Origin: Rosellinia necatrix
Lineage: Eukaryota > Ascomycota > Sordariomycetes > Xylariales > Xylariaceae
DNA length: 64,000 nucleotides
Reading direction: 5' to 3'
Assembly: GCA_021209875.1 (NCBI GenBank)
Contig: JAGYVD010000010.1
Coordinates: 1,612,001-1,676,000 of the forward strand
A model generated the notes under the pieces. It was not told where the DNA came from and searched no databases. It worked only from the letters and a program-made list of their open reading frames with translations. Shown here in pieces: positions 45,830 through 57,127 of this stretch. Made by a program: the position numbers and the translations under genes. The first letter of the stretch is position 1. The number at the start of each line of letters is the position of its first letter.

Positions 45830-46520
45830 TACAGGACGTTTATCACCACTTTATATATTTCTTTAAAAGTTTAAAGTATAGCAAGCTCTATTTATATAAT
45901 ATAAAATATAATTAACGTATTATACAAGTGAGCAACTGACACAGTCAGGAAGGGGGCTCCTTATCTAACTAGTTAGATAAGGATTGTGTAGCTTAGATAA
46001 GGTAACTAGCCTAAGGCTTCTGGGCCCCTGCAGGACCAGAAGCCCCTCCATCTAATCTACATCACACTTTACAGACGCAATACCACACTACCCCTAGTAA
46101 ACTATACTAAAGGATTAATTATATAATATAACGTACTACACAAGTGAACAACCCTTACTTTTATACTTAGCTATTTACCTGCTATTTACCTGCTATTTTA
46201 TAATAACTTAACCTTAATCTAGGTATCCCTTATATAATAAAAAGAGATCCAGGAATTAATAACACAATTCAACTTTGGTATTCTTTGCTGTCTTGTTGTC
46301 ACTGTAGCCACCTATACCCTTCTGTTAACAAAAGAATATTAATTTTGTTCTATAAAAGGCATTCATTGCAAGAATTTCTCTGTCTTGTAACTCCTATTGT
46401 AAAATATTATTTATATTCAAATTGCACCAGCTTATCTGCAACGTAAATGCTACACAGTAACTTCAACTAATAGCCTTCTCCTTATTTTGGGTGGCAAGAA
46501 TTAAAATGCAGAGATAGAAT
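45830..46520. repeat. AT-rich block with palindrome, hairpin and duplicated segment
   Basis: Strongly AT-rich sequence. It includes a perfect 24-bp palindrome at 45959-45982 centred on AACTAGTT; a 9-bp inverted repeat GGCTTCTGG (46015-46023) / CCAGAAGCC (46036-46044); and two related copies of an AACGTA..TA.ACAAGTGA.CAAC element (45912-45936 and 46128-46152). TGAATGAATGAATG lies at the left border. No open frame. It looks like a small non-autonomous element or RIP-damaged repeat. Target-site duplications were not identified. Confidence 0.45.
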
Positions 46521-46533
46521 TAGCCTATATTTA

Positions 46534-46882
46534 CTAATGACATCCGGTGCATAGGACAGTTCCGTCAAGGATCCGACAGCCGCCGCTAACCTGTCCAAAA
46601 TAACATTAATACACCTTATGTTCTCAATATTACATAACAAAGCCTATCAAAATCATATAGTAACTTACAGCGTTCTGGCATACGCCTATGCAGAGGCTAT
46701 CATTGTTGCAAATGCAGCTGCATGTGGTGCACTAATAGGGTGAAGATTTCGTCAGCGTTTCCTTTTCTGGAATCATAGATCGGCTTGTGGGAACCAACGT
46801 TGTCCTGTCTCTTGGACTCTTGTGAAGGGACGGCTGCGGCCGCGAGGGCGAAGAAACTTGCGGCAAGGACGAAGAAACGCAT
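46534..46882 (-). CDS. small secreted cysteine-rich protein (effector-like), 67 aa, three exons
   Basis: Exons 46882-46799 (28 codons), 46731-46669 (21 codons) and 46590-46534 (18 codons plus stop) join in phase 0. Introns are 67 nt (GTTGGT...CTATTAG, with CTGAC branch site) and 78 nt (GTAAGT...GGACAG). Exon 1 is a clear signal peptide (MRFFVLAASFFALAAAAVP) followed by a short SQESKRQDN segment with a KR site. Exons 2 and 3 encode a mature domain with nine cysteines in about 39 residues (CTTCSCIC, LCIGVC, GGC, LCTGC). Tiny secreted Cys-rich proteins with this build are typical effector or antimicrobial candidates in fungi; the actual target is unknown. It lies beside an AT-rich repeat block, a common setting for effectors. 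Without splicing, the frame ends after 60 residues and hides the cysteines. First donor GTTGGT is the least certain element. Confidence 0.65.
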
Positions 46883-48179
46883 TGTAATGGGTGTCCAGGG
46901 CGGCTGTATGGGGTGATATGAGGTATACAGATAGATGATAGAGAGTTCAGAATGTTACAACTAACTGCCATAGCCGTCGCGCAGGATCATTGGCTTTATA
47001 GCTGAATATACTGATGGGATTCGGCATACCCGGACCCTCGGAGGTTGGCAGGCCGGTCTTCTCTAGGCTAGCTGCCGCCTTTTATGCAGATCGTTAACCT
47101 CCCTACGTGCTAGCGCCGCGATGGTTCATCCTCTGTTGAACTTCGTACCTGCCGGATGAGGGAGGTCCCGGCTATCCGTTTGGTGCCCGGCTACTCACTA
47201 TGCCGCCGGCTATCCGCCGGTCAACTCAGATTTCAATTTCCGAAACAGTAGCGAGAATGTTCATCTCAAAACCGTATCTCCCCCGCGCGCAGTGTTCCGT
47301 CTGCGGTAGCTATGCTGTAGCAATTAGTACAACTCCTTCTTCGTGCACCGCTTATCCATTACTCAAATTGATAGAAGCTTGTCGAAAACTATTCGCATCA
47401 CGGGATAGTTCATCGGCACCCGTTGTGAAGACACTAGTTTTGGAAATTCATGCACATTAGATAGGTAGTGGGCTGTCACACCATAAGAGAGAGTGGGTAA
47501 GGAACTAGGTGATTGCATTGGCTATGTAAGTATACCTCGTATCCAGAATCTACACCATCACCGATGATTATGACATTAACCTCCGGATCTCCTTCGGCAA
47601 ACCTCATCAGTCCCGGGGATGCGCCCGACCAATTTACCATCGGCAGTAAAAAATAATGTTTCGTTGACTAGAAATGGAAATTCCATTTCGCACCAACAAC
47701 GTAACAAGAACAAAATTCAATGAAATGACCATTGTTAGCATGACTGTCAATTTCCACCGGCTACCAGTCGTATCGGAATCACCGATTTTAGGCACACCAA
47801 CTCAAAGAACGCGTTTGTATCTGCAAACAAATAGAACTATAAAAGTGACCTAAACCTGTAACTGGATAGAGTAATGCAGCTAGCACCCACGGGCCACAAC
47901 AAACCGGCAGCGGCTGAGAGACCCAAGCTCCTGGGAGCGAAGCCGGGGGGTGTGGAGAACCCCACCAATGAACCCCGCTACCCCCCCCCATACTTACATA
48001 CTTGAAAGTTAATTAGCAGGTTAACTCTGTCGCTGTAATTATTTACCTAGTTATCTGGTGATATATGCCTATGAACGGATGCACGCAAAATGACGGTGTA
48101 CCTGAACGGACTTTTTATTTTATTTCATAGCTTATATTGGTACGGCTCGCTACCTTTATATGCAAGAGTGATCAAAACC
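46883..48179. other. 1.3-kb spacer, nothing recognised
   Basis: Upstream region of the cysteine-rich gene and further mixed sequence with a C9 run near 47981-47989. Only short frames without motifs. Confidence 0.5.
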
Positions 48180-48554
48180 CTAGTCGCCCCGTTCTCGCTC
48201 TTTATATATATTGCCAGGGGTTTCCTGGTATATGCTTGCAAGTTGGGTTTGACTGTGCTCATGTAACCAGACGTACCCAGTCGGTGAATTGGAACTAGGT
48301 CGCGTGGACTTATGAAGCCAAGAACCTCCATTTCCCCTGTCCTTCCCTGCTAACTTCAACGAAGAGAGGCTAAATTGAGGCAAGCGCGTCCATGACCCTG
48401 CCGCGGAGGTTAATATATAGACCAGCGTCGATTCAATAAATATCTTGGAGACTGCGGGTATGTAAAACACCATGATGACGCACGCCATCTCCATTAGCCC
48501 AGAGAGAGCTACTGCAGATAGGCCGTATGTTGCCTCCCCAGGGTAGTCTGTCAT
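48180..48554 (-). pseudogene. possible fungal rhodopsin-type integral membrane protein scrap
   Basis: A 124-codon frame opens with TYGLSAVALSGLMEMACVIMVFYIPAVSKIF. This resembles the last helices of the fungal rhodopsin-domain/integral membrane family (pattern W/S..E......C.PA.....). The rest is not coherent and no other helices lie upstream, so it would be a fragment. Evidence is weak. Confidence 0.3.
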
Positions 48555-48919
48555 AACTGTTGAAACTACACGGCCACCTACAACTGAGTTTCGAATAGCT
48601 GCCTAAACTCCCACTAATGGTTCGGGTCAGAAAAAGACTTGAGCCCTAAACGAAAGCCTAGCGGTCCGCGTCCTAATCTAGGAGCCAGCCACTTGCGACC
48701 AGGGTTTCAAATAGTTGCCTATACTTGCACTCTAGAGAAGGCCAAGTTAAAAACGGTCTATTATTTAGCTGTAGCCTTCAGCGGCCAAAAAGCTGCAGCT
48801 GGACAGAATTCCTCTCAACCACCACAGGAAACCACCCCTTTCCTAGGAAGCACAAAAATGAAATAACAAAAGAAAACCCGTAGGTAGCGAGAGGAATTTC
48901 GTATTTTTGGAGCTGGGTC

Positions 48920-50686
48920 TTATCTCGCCCAAAAACTAACGAGTTGCTCAAAGTCAGATTCTTGCAACGAACTATTGGCATACTCCTTTGGCTTATGAAA
49001 GGCTTGGCTAGCTGCAGTACAGCATGCGCTCGCTTCTTCATGTTTCCATAGGTCATTGAGAACCATTCCTTTTTGATATGTCGTTCTGGCTATTTCACCG
49101 CCCCTGTATGACATGTCGGAGCTTAATTTACAGATCCTCAGGGCTTCGTTCATCTTTTCTCCATCTCAAGTTAAGATAAACAACAATAACATAGAGTGGA
49201 TAGAGATCACAGTGCTTGCTCCACCCACCCTTCGCTTGGAGCTTCTTCCCCTTTAAGCCTCATGTGCCATCCAACCTTATGGTTGGCATTGCCCGTTTTA
49301 TGGTGATCGGGACCGTAGCTCTTGGTCTAACAGTGCAAGGCGCATCTGTGTAGACCAAACGCGTCTTGTAGGTTACCTTGTGAGAGTCGGACCTTTCCGA
49401 GGATATATAGTGCAGACCCGGTACTAAAGCAGGCTCTATAAGCTTGTGGATCTATGAGCTTGTGATCATTAGGCGCGAGGGTAGGAAATAAACTCACTCC
49501 CAGTTCTTGGTATCGCCAGGCCCAAATTTCTCCCGCCCTCGGGCTGGGAAGCCTTCTAGACCGAGACTCGCCTTTTCAAATTGACCTTGAGCCCATTTGC
49601 ACCTATATAGCTTAACTTCGTAGATAAGGCCATTCATCCATAGTGAGTTCCAGGCACGCCCGGTATCTAATTTCTACTTCACCGTTTCTGCCAAGGCCGT
49701 TGAGTGCATTAGCCACACCCCCGAGAAGTGCGAAATACATTTCATCGGCAGTCCAGAAATTCTTTGTGTCGGGAAGTTTCCTTAACTCCGCTATAAGGTC
49801 AATTTCTTTGTTGAAAAGCATTTAAAGACTGCATAAAACTGCTGATCTCTGTATATATACATGTGTGCGAATAACAGCGTTCGACCTCATCAATAGTTAG
49901 GACCTCGTTTCCGTCGATGTTCTCCCTCAGGTTAGAGCCTAAGAACTCTTCAGCTGTCTGCAGTAGTCCCAAGGCTGGGTTAACCGTGTTCAGGCGATAC
50001 TCAAGTCTGAAACATTAGAAGTCAGTTATATAGTAACTATGAAAGTGTTGGATATCACATATACGATGAAACTTTGTGAATCATTTCGACAAATTACTTC
50101 GGGATCACGAGCCATTTCTCCTCCTGTCACGGAACTAGTTCTAACCTAAGAACTCCACTAGGGCACGGGCCAGAATACTGTATATAAAAGGAGCGAGTAG
50201 CTGGCGACTGACCAAGTGAGGAATCTTCCCTCTTTGTGCAATAACATAAGTTATTTCTGGAACTACCAGCAGTACGAACTGTGACACCTCCTCTTTTACC
50301 TCACGGCAAACTGTGTTCGTAGCTTGCACATGGCTGAAGAAGCTTTGGAATTCTTGTCTCACTTTGACTGTATCGGAAACCTAAATGTGCGTCATATTTA
50401 TTGCTAATATCTGTGATGTATTGCTAAAAGCAGCTTGTAAGGTATCTGCTAATATATTGTTATGTAACTACCCCTGTAAATGGCGATGGATGCTGACTGC
50501 GGACACTCCCGTTGAGTTTGCTTGGGCGACAGGTGAAATGGGCCCTCTAGACAAAATTTCCGTTTGACACTTCAGCCTGTTTCTTCTCATGGTCTTCAGA
50601 ATTTTCGTATCGGTAGAACTTACTCTACTCAGCAGCTTGCTTGTGTCAATGTTGTCTAGATCCAGGAGGGAGAAAACCTCGATCAT
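48920..50686 (-). pseudogene. decayed TPR-repeat protein (NLR-tail type)
   Basis: Blocks on the minus strand fall in the order expected for one TPR protein. They are KILKTMRRNRLKCQTEIL (about 50600), EEVSQFVLLVVPEITYVI with LVSRQLLAPFIYSILARAL (50330-50150), LEYRLNTVNPALGLL with NEVLTIDEVERC (about 50000-49900), FNKEIDLIAELRKLPDTKNFWTADEMYFALLGGVANALNGLGR (49820-49650), KLYRCKWAQGQFEKASLGLEGF (about 49600), ALYILGKVRLSQGNLQDAFGLHRCALHC then an in-frame stop and KSYGPDHHKTGNANHKVGWH (about 49400-49260), ALRICKLSSDMSYRGGEIARTTYQKGMVL (about 49130), and DFEQLVSFWAR (about 48930). Putative introns separate several blocks, but the internal stop and at least one one-base shift near 49825 make it non-functional. 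Fungal NB-ARC/TPR NLRs commonly end this way. Confidence 0.55.
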
Positions 50687-52954
50687 AGCCCGTGAAATGT
50701 TTCAAAGCCTAAACACAAGCTTCTACGTAGACATCGTGGATGTATTGGGCATATTTTGCGTAAACATGCCCGTGTCTAGGACACGGGATGCTCGGTCTTC
50801 GTACCTAGACGAGCATTTCGTGTTCTATGGCGGTTCGTTGGGCCATGCTGCTATATTTCGGGAAACAGCTGTAGCTCTGAGAAGCGTACTGTCAGGTCCA
50901 ATAATGACCCTGCTAGCTACCACCCGACACCCAGGGTGGTTCTAGTACTGAAAATGGGTGTATATAAGGACCTTCGGGACCCCTTTGGGTCTTGAAGGGT
51001 TCAGGAATCAATTGTTAACCCTATTGAGCCCTAAATACAACCACCTACGGCCTAGAACATGCCTATCTATTCACTCCGTGATACCTACCCCTGACACGTA
51101 CGGTATTCTCTAGGTGAATTCGATGTCAACACATTAACTTACGCCGTAGCGAGTTATGCTCCTGGCTCTAACCTAGCTGACATGGGTGGCACACAATGAC
51201 GCAGATTCACAGGTACCTAAGTATTACAAAAGACGCTTCTACACGATCAATGAATAGTGACTATCTGCATAGTCACTAATTACCGAACCATAGCGCATTT
51301 TTTTTTTTTAAAAAAAAAAAAAAAGCTCGGGTGTGTATGGCTGCTGTGAGTGCGTTCAAGTTACTAAATGTCTACAGGAATGATTTGCTAGACTGATATA
51401 TAAAATATGTCGTTAAATATTTCCATTGTTAATCTTGCCTAGCGTGCCGTCAATACCACCTAAGAGGCTATGGGTAGTAGCCTTGACCAGGTCAAGAGTT
51501 ATATTTAAACTTCTTGCTTGGGGAGGGCTGGAGAGGCTTCTCGCTTTAGCTTGGGAAAGCCGACCAGTGGTAAACATGATTGACAGTTATAACTCTGTTG
51601 GGAACCGGATCGACTACTACACAATCAACTAAGGGCTGGAAATAACGTGTGATGAGGAAAGATAGTGGACAAGGCAACAGCGATTAAATTCCATAACAAC
51701 AGATATCTTACAATCACTGAGGCAATAAAGAACATGAGAGTGAAGTCCTTGCACACAACACACAACTGGCCCTTTATGGCGGCCTTGACCTTGATTTTGT
51801 CACCCTGCTCCACGCCAATAACAAAAGGAACGCCAGCGACTAAAGAACAAAAGCGGTCGAGGGGTAGCAATAGGTCAGCAGGTGGCTTTGTGTTGAGCGC
51901 TCAATGTTTGTGTTTAGTAGCCAGGGCCGCCAATTGTTTATAGGTGCTTTGATGCCTTGGTTATTGATTGATCTGTGCCTGGATGATGTCGCCTTCCAAA
52001 CGTAGCGAAAGGGGTAACACAGATGGTGGGACCGTGAGTTGGTGCAATATGACGTGATCGAGGATAATGGAGTCGAGATCGAATGGAAGAAAGGAAGAGC
52101 AGGGGTTGTCATCGATGGGGGTTAGTTTGTCCCAACTTCCTTGGTAGCGGCAGTTAGTTCGAACTAGAGGATGACACATTGTTGTCTTTGAGGCGACTAT
52201 ATTTGATATAGGCTTTCTATGTAGTTCGAACAACACGGAACTGCCTTTGGCCGCTCCTTTTCTTTTTATCTTCCTGCAATTCAGGATCAACTTCAGCAGG
52301 AAAACATAAGCTCGAATTTTCGACGCTTGAGACGTCATTGACCCACACGAAGGATGTTTCTCCAATCCAAGCTCTACAGGTAGTGGCGCGACACTGGCAG
52401 CTAGGTGAACCGGCCGATCCTTGGTGTTCCCTGGCCGCGTTTCATTTTTCTCGTTATTTATTCCCTAACCTAGACCCGGCATATTACTACGGTATACACG
52501 AGGGGGTCCGGGATGTGCTGATACTTTTGTTTAATATGATGCTATGAACGTGCTCAATCAATCAATCAATAGTATGGTTTATAGCATATTGAAGATGATA
52601 CTTGAATCGGAATACGCCCCCTGCCAGAGCGGTAAGCATAGTAGCGCAGAGACAGAGATTACCTCTAGCTAGGATACCCAGGCTTTGTACGCTTCCGCAC
52701 CGTGATAATGTCGCACTTACTGGGGTGGGTGAAGATCGACCGCAAGGTAGGTAGCACGCCATTGACGCCAAAGGACGGTTTAAGGTTGCCAAGGATAAGC
52801 TGAATGTGACCGCTGTTATAAAGTTCATCCTGACCAGAGGCGCCTGTATCGCGAAGCTCCCGAGGTGACTTCTGCCTGCCCGAACTCTCAAGGAAACCGC
52901 CTCAATCCACGATCCCTCTGTAGTTGTTGGCCAATCTCTAACGCGCACGACACC
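50687..52954. other. 2.3-kb gene-poor spacer
   Basis: No coding signal. A T-run joined directly to an A-run (about 51299-51324) forms a long self-complementary tract. TCAATCAATCAATCAAT sits at 52555-52570. The last 100 bases are probably leader of the MFS gene. Confidence 0.5.
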
Positions 52955-55090
52955 ATGGGGAGCCAAGCCATGGATGAGAAAACGCAACCGCGGGAGCAGT
53001 CCATCCAAGGCCCAACGGTCGAGGAGGTCGTTCTAGGCTTAAAGAACGACTCGGTCATACCCGCAGATGCTGTTGATATCACCTACGCCCGCAAAGCTGC
53101 CGTGCTGAATTGGGCCATTAAGGATATCGGTATGGGATGGTATCAATGGCAGCTTTTCATGGTCATTGGGTTCGGCTGGGCCAGCGACAACTTGTGGCCC
53201 GTTGTCACCTCGCTCATTTTTGTAAGTCTCCGCGGTATCGTGACGAGTTACTACTACGCTTGGCAGCCATTGTCGGCCCGTGGTGTCATGATTCCTCTAA
53301 TTCAACTCTATAGACCCCTATCAAATCCGAATTCAACCCTCCCAAACCGCCGCTGTTAAGTTTGGCTCAGAACATCGGGTTGCTTGCCGGTGCGGTCTTC
53401 TGGGGATTCGGTTGCGATATATTTGGGCGCCGCTGGGCATTTAATCTGACGCTCGGGTTGACGGCGCTCTGGGGGCTGGTCGCCGCCGGTAGTCCGAGCT
53501 TTGCTGCGATAGGGACCTTTGCGGCATTATGGAGTTTCGGCGTGGGCGGCAATCTACCTGTCGATTCGGCGATTTTCCTGGAATTCCTCCCTGCCTCACA
53601 CCAATACCTATTGACGGTTCTATCCGTCTACTGGGCTTTGGCTCAGGTAATCGCAAACCTGATTGCTTGGGGGCTACTAAGCAACTTTACCTGCGACATC
53701 AAGGATACCAATTGTACACGAGCCAAGAATTTCGGATGGCGCTATTTCATGATCACGGTTGGCGGACTTACCCTTATTATGTTCATCATACGATTCGTCG
53801 CCTTCAAGATTTTCGAGTCGCCCAAGTATCTCATGGGCAAGGGCAAGGACGAAGAGGCTGTTCGCATCGTTCACGAAGTCGCCCGTCGAAACAACAGACA
53901 ATCCTGGTTGACAATCGAGCATCTAAAGGCCTGCGAGTCAGAGGGGCATGTGCAACAAACTACTGCTAGCGATGCCGTCAAGCGCAAACTCGAAGCTGTC
54001 AATCTGTCCCATATCCGCGCCCTCTTTAAAACACGGAAGCTTGGGTATAGTACCGGAGCACTTATGCTCGTGTGGGCACTGTAAGTTCATTCTCTCGTTT
54101 TTGAGCATCGTTGGCAGTCGGCATCGGCAACAGAGACGATACGTATTTCTTGGGATTGTTTCTAAAACCTGACTTGGATGTAAAATGATTCGTACAAGGG
54201 AGGCCTCTTCCCGTTCTTGTCACAATATTCCCCGGGGTCACAGAGCACACTATTTTGGACACACAAGCTGATCAATGTCGTCACTAGGATTGGGCTGGCC
54301 TTCCCGTTATTCCACGCCTATCTTCCCTACCTTCAGGCTATCCGTGGCGCCGATTTTGGCGATGGGTCGACATACCTCACCTACAGGAATAACCTAATTC
54401 TCGCCGTGAGTTATCCCGATGCAATTCCCCTGTCGTATTGGTCAGAGATCATTGGTATTATCACAAGCAGCTTTTTTTAGTATTATCCGATGTTTTTTTT
54501 TTGTTTTTGTTTTTGTTTTTTTTTTTTTTGGAGTAATGCTGACACGACTATCCAATAGGTATTGGGCGTCCCCGGCGCACTAGTCGGAGCCGTATTGGCT
54601 GAGCTACCGGGCGTTGGCAGAAAGGGGGGCACTAAGCCTCAGCACCATTCTTACGGGCGTTTTCTTATTTGCTAGCACCACAGCGACGAATTCATCCACT
54701 CTGTTGGGCTGGAATTCGGCCTACTCCTTCACTTCTAACATAAGTAAGTAATTCTCGCAACCTTGTATCCGCTATTCTAGTATCTTCGAAAATCCCGAAT
54801 CTCCTGTTCGGCCGAGATCATCAGAGAAGACAGTACTAACCCCTGACTTTCTAGTGTACGCTGTTCTTTATGCCTTTACGCCGGAGGTATTCCCGACCCA
54901 GCACCGCGGAACCGGAAACGCTCTGACAGCTACCTCGAATCGTATATTCGGTATCTTCGCCCCAATCATCGCTATATATGGAGACTTGACGACGTCGGTA
55001 CCGGTCTATGTCAGTGGTGCTCTGTTCATCGCAGCAGGCACTGTTGTCCTAACACTGCCTTTCGAGTCAAGGGGGAAAGCAAGCTTATAA
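52955..55090 (+). CDS. MFS transporter (sugar/organic-anion porter type), about 523 aa, one homopolymer frameshift
   Basis: Exons 52955-53221, 53314-54080, 54288-54405, 54559-54743 and 54855-55090. Exon 4 contains a G6 run (54624-54629) where one G too many breaks the frame; with that allowance the total is exactly 524 codons. Sequence features of the major facilitator superfamily: a cytoplasmic N-terminus, MGWYQWQLFMVIGFGWASDN in helix 1, the helix 2-3 loop GCDIFGRRWAF (MFS signature GxxxDxxGRR), FGVGGNLPVDSAIFLEFLP, long central loop with SPKYLMGKGKDEEAV, then HAYLPYLQAIRGADFG, and the C-terminal VLYAFTPEVFPTQHRGTGNA with PFESRGKASL end. The ESPKYL and TPEVFPTQHRGTG motifs resemble sugar- and inorganic-phosphate/carboxylate-type MFS porters. 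Substrate unknown. The third intron (54406-54558) carries a T-rich run of about 40 bases. It is followed by two minus-strand redox genes that may act on its substrate. Confidence 0.82.
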
Positions 55091-55560
55091 TGGGGTATTG
55101 GATATATCGACTACGCGGTGATCGGAGGTGGAATTTTGGATGGCGCTTGCTAGCGACCGCAGAACTCTCTCCATCGACTAGACAAACACACTGGTCGCAG
55201 CCAGCTTAACTAATCTTTCTTAATATTTCATAAATGAATACTACACAACACTATCGCATGTGCCAGGCCGGCCGAGACAGCTATTACTACCTAGGTAACG
55301 GCCGGACTTTAACGCATAGTTTAGACCTACTAGGAACATATATGTCGGCTCACGTCTCAGCTTGGGGCAAAATCATCTTCCCTGATCGGAAGCGCGTCTG
55401 AAATTACCAATTGAACAAGAACAACATGTCGTCATGATCGCCGTCACCTAGATGGAATCTATCACAAGGACCAGAGCCAACACAAAGCTGAGACGAGACC
55501 TGTACCTCGAAACAGCGCCGGCTTGTCTTCTAAAACCGGCCTACCTCCGGGAGGCGAACA
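55091..55560. other. convergent intergenic region
   Basis: 3' ends of the MFS and monooxygenase genes face each other. No gene is seen. Confidence 0.6.
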
Positions 55561-57127
55561 TCAAGATTTGTAGTGTTGAGTAAAGTCGTAGCGCACGGCG
55601 AACGCGGCCAGGGCCATCCTCTTCTGGGCCTCGGGGTCGTCCTCGGCGGCCTTGCAGGCCTGGAGGACGGGGTCACGGTCCATGAGGGTGTCCGGGTCGG
55701 GGTCGGAGACGCGGCGGAAGTTGTCGCTCGAGACGGGGTTGATGACGGTCTTCCACTTCTCGATGCGCTTCTCGCTGTAGAGGTCGAGGATGGACTCGTC
55801 GGCGCGGCCGTCCCAGAGGCCGGCCAGGCAGTCGTAGAGGCCGCCGACGTCGACGAAGCCGCCGGTGATGCCCATGCCGCCCCACGGGTTGCACAGGTGC
55901 GCCGCGTCGGCCGCCAGCAGTACCCGCCCGACCCGGAACGACGGCGCGCACCGCTGGTGCATCCGGTACGGCGATGTCATCACGAGCTCGTAGTCCCCCG
56001 GCTTCGGGTGCCCCGGCAGCATCATCTCGTACTTCCACGCCTGCCGCGCCTGCATCTCCTCCCACGTCAGCCCCGGGCTCTCGCCGTACGTCACCCGGTA
56101 GAGGCCGTCGGGCGTGATCCGGGCCGCCATCTGCTCCGCCGGCGGGGGAGAAACAGAACCCCCCAAAACGTCAGTCACTCTTCACTCATGAGCAGAAAAG
56201 TCCCCCCCTCTGCCCTCCCCCTCCTTCTTTGGGATCAGGGGCTTACATAGAAGTGCTCCGGGTGTAGTATGAAACTCGAGTCCTTCCAGCCGAACTTGGA
56301 GAAATCGTAGTATACCTGACGCGCGTTAGCGACCATCTCCTCCCTCGACAACTCCGCGGCCCCCTACGGCCAACTCTCGCGTTTCCCCTCGATTTTCGGA
56401 ATCAGACCGCGACGTCCCCCGTCTACACCCGACTTACATTCGTAGCCACGATCTGCCTGTCCCACGTGAACCCGGGGAATTCGTCGCCGAACAGGGACTT
56501 GCGGACCTGGCTCGTGGCGCCGTCGCAGCCGACCACGTAGTCGCCGTAGAAGGTCCTGGGGCCGTCGGGGGTGTCGACGTCGACCCAGGCGCGGGCGGCG
56601 TCCTGGCCGGCGTTGGTGACGCGGTGGCGCCAGTGGACGGTGCCGGCGTGCCTGGTGAGGAACTGGTCGAGCATGAGCGCGTCGAGCCGGTCGAGGACGA
56701 GGCAGGCCATGCGCAGGTCCTCGCCGTCGACGTCGGCCATGGCGGACCCGTCCATGCCCGCCAGCACCGCGTGGTCCCCCCACCGCCGCCAGCTCACCGA
56801 CGTCGGGCTCATCCCCCGCCGCCGGATCTCGTCGATGATCCCCGCCCGCCGCAGCTCCGGCACCGCCGCCGACCCGTAGATCGCCGCCCGCGGCTGCTTG
56901 TCCAGCTCGTGCGAGCCCTCGAAGATCTCCACCGGGATCCCGTGCTGCGAGAGCAGGAGCGCGAGCAGCAGGCCGGACGGGCCCGCGCCGACAATGAGGA
57001 CCTGCAAAATGGTATTAGCAAAATGTCCCTAGTGAGTAGCGATCAATGCCACAGATGAAGGTAGGAATTTCCCTATTCCCTTCCAGGCCGTGAATTTAAA
57101 CCTCACCTTCTTGAATGGGCGCTCCAT
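55561..57127 (-). CDS. FAD-dependent aromatic-type monooxygenase, 407 aa
   Basis: Exons 57127-57107 (MERPFKK), 57001-56438, 56315-56247 and 56130-55561 join in phase 0 throughout and total 408 codons. The Rossmann dinucleotide motif VLIVGAGPSG (about residues 8-17) is completed only by splicing exon 1 to exon 2. A DG-type motif (VVGCDGATSQVRK) and a GD-type FAD-ribityl motif (LLAADAAHLCNPWGGMG) follow, so this is a group A flavoprotein hydroxylase of the p-hydroxybenzoate/phenol hydroxylase-like class using NAD(P)H and O2. A C-terminal membrane segment or thioredoxin-like domain is absent, so it is a soluble compact form. The antisense strand is also open across much of exon 4 because of GC-rich codons. 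The substrate cannot be read from sequence; adjacency to an MFS transporter and a medium-chain dehydrogenase suggests catabolism or modification of a small aromatic or related compound. Confidence 0.88.

Noticed and set aside
48582..48733. Two similar segments (TTTCGAATAGCTGCC and TTTCAAATAGTTGCC) suggesting a RIP-mutated duplication
   Set aside because: The matching part is only about 27 bases and also includes transversions, too little to claim RIP.
55573..56250. 225-codon plus-strand frame
   Set aside because: Antisense to the last exon of the FAD monooxygenase, which has clear FAD motifs.
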